Program-made: the position numbers and the translations under genes | Part shown: positions 57,702 to 57,785 of the stretch, piece by piece | Layout: every line of letters starts with the position of its first letter | Numbering within the stretch: position 1 is the stretch's first letter | Assembly (NCBI GenBank): GCA_902479075.1 | Contig: CABSNK010000017.1 | Location: forward strand, 1 to 57,785 | Reading direction: 5' to 3' | Source of the DNA: an uncultured Collinsella sp. | Lineage (GTDB): Bacteria > Actinomycetota > Coriobacteriia > Coriobacteriales > Coriobacteriaceae | Length of the DNA: 57,785 nucleotides | Notes under the pieces: model-generated | What the model was told of the DNA's origin: nothing | Database searches by the model: none | What the model saw: the letters and a program-made list of their open reading frames with translations, nothing else

Positions 57702-57785
57702 ATGGGCTACATGCTCGAGACGCGCGCGCTCACCAAGCGCTTCGGCCGCGGCGACCAGGCGCAGGATGCCGTGGCCGACGTGAGC
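57702..57785 (+). CDS. ABC transporter ATP-binding protein (5' end only)
   Basis: The first 28 codons run off the window. MLETRALTKRFGRG, then AVADVS, is the start of a typical ABC ATPase, before the Walker A motif, in the style of bacitracin/lantibiotic-type exporters. ATG 57702 has GAAAGGA at 57688-57694; ATG 57711 is an alternative. The third-codon positions are almost all G or C, more extreme than neighbours. Substrate cannot be told. Confidence 0.7.
   Translation, partial: MGYMLETRALTKRFGRGDQAQDAVADVS

Overview
The window is a gene-dense, high-GC (about 60 percent by eye) bacterial chromosome segment made almost entirely of housekeeping genes. Gene content and order point to the Coriobacteriia (Actinomycetota), most likely Collinsella or a close relative; the genus is an inference. 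Supporting signs are mihF-gmk-rpoZ, a lexA / LysM-protein / nrdR cluster and a pgsA / GarA-type FHA / FtsR-type MerR cluster as in mycobacteria, combined with genes more familiar from Firmicutes (PyrR, PyrK, RNase Y, RNase J, SpoVS, DUF1836). No rRNA, tRNA, CRISPR array, prophage or insertion sequence was seen.

Layout. 0.3-5.6 kb: de novo pyrimidine operon pyrR-B-C-K-D-F. 5.8-8.3 kb: mihF-gmk-rpoZ-thiI, closed by a strong terminator. 8.5-12.5 kb: comEA-comEC-holA, then rpsT. 13-24.5 kb: a long co-directional run for translation, folding and RNA maturation: lepA, dus, hemW, two dnaJ-type genes (the first with a membrane-spanning C-terminus), mtaB, phoH, ybeY, dgkA, era, recO. 24.6-27.3 kb: rpsO and pnp. 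27.4-27.8 kb: two giant palindromic elements. 28-38 kb: rnj, ftsK, rodZ-like, yajQ, rimO, pgsA, cinA C-terminal domain. 37.2-46 kb: SOS-controlled recA-recX, rny, an orphan GHKL ATPase, spoVS, miaB-miaA-hflX. 46-49 kb: lexA and a membrane acyltransferase-like gene, divergent from a LysM division-inhibitor candidate, nrdR and dut. 49-49.4 kb: a second family of palindromic elements. 49.4-57.8 kb: MGDG-synthase-like glycosyltransferase, trxB, DUF1836 regulator, DegV, NlpC/P60 hydrolase, apt, MerR (FtsR), FHA (GarA), second pgsA, and the start of an ABC transporter ATPase.

Functional themes. RNA decay enzymes are unusually concentrated (pnp, rnj, rny, ybeY), as are methylthiotransferases (mtaB, rimO, miaB). 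A small SOS network is readable directly: GAAC-N4-GTTC LexA boxes lie in the promoter spacers of recA and of the LysM protein, with further boxes near lexA.

The strongest candidate for something undescribed is a class of large palindromic elements. Family 1 (two inverted copies, 27382-27530 and 27655-27795) has a 69-nt core in which 8 of 10 substitutions form four compensated base pairs. The core sits inside long, near-perfect arms whose sequences differ completely between copies. Family 2 (48982-49085, 49244-49346 and a half copy at 49364-49400) repeats the same architecture with an unrelated core. Other points of interest are the membrane-anchored DnaJ, the GHKL ATPase between rny and spoVS, and recurrent GGGTA-type -10 elements.
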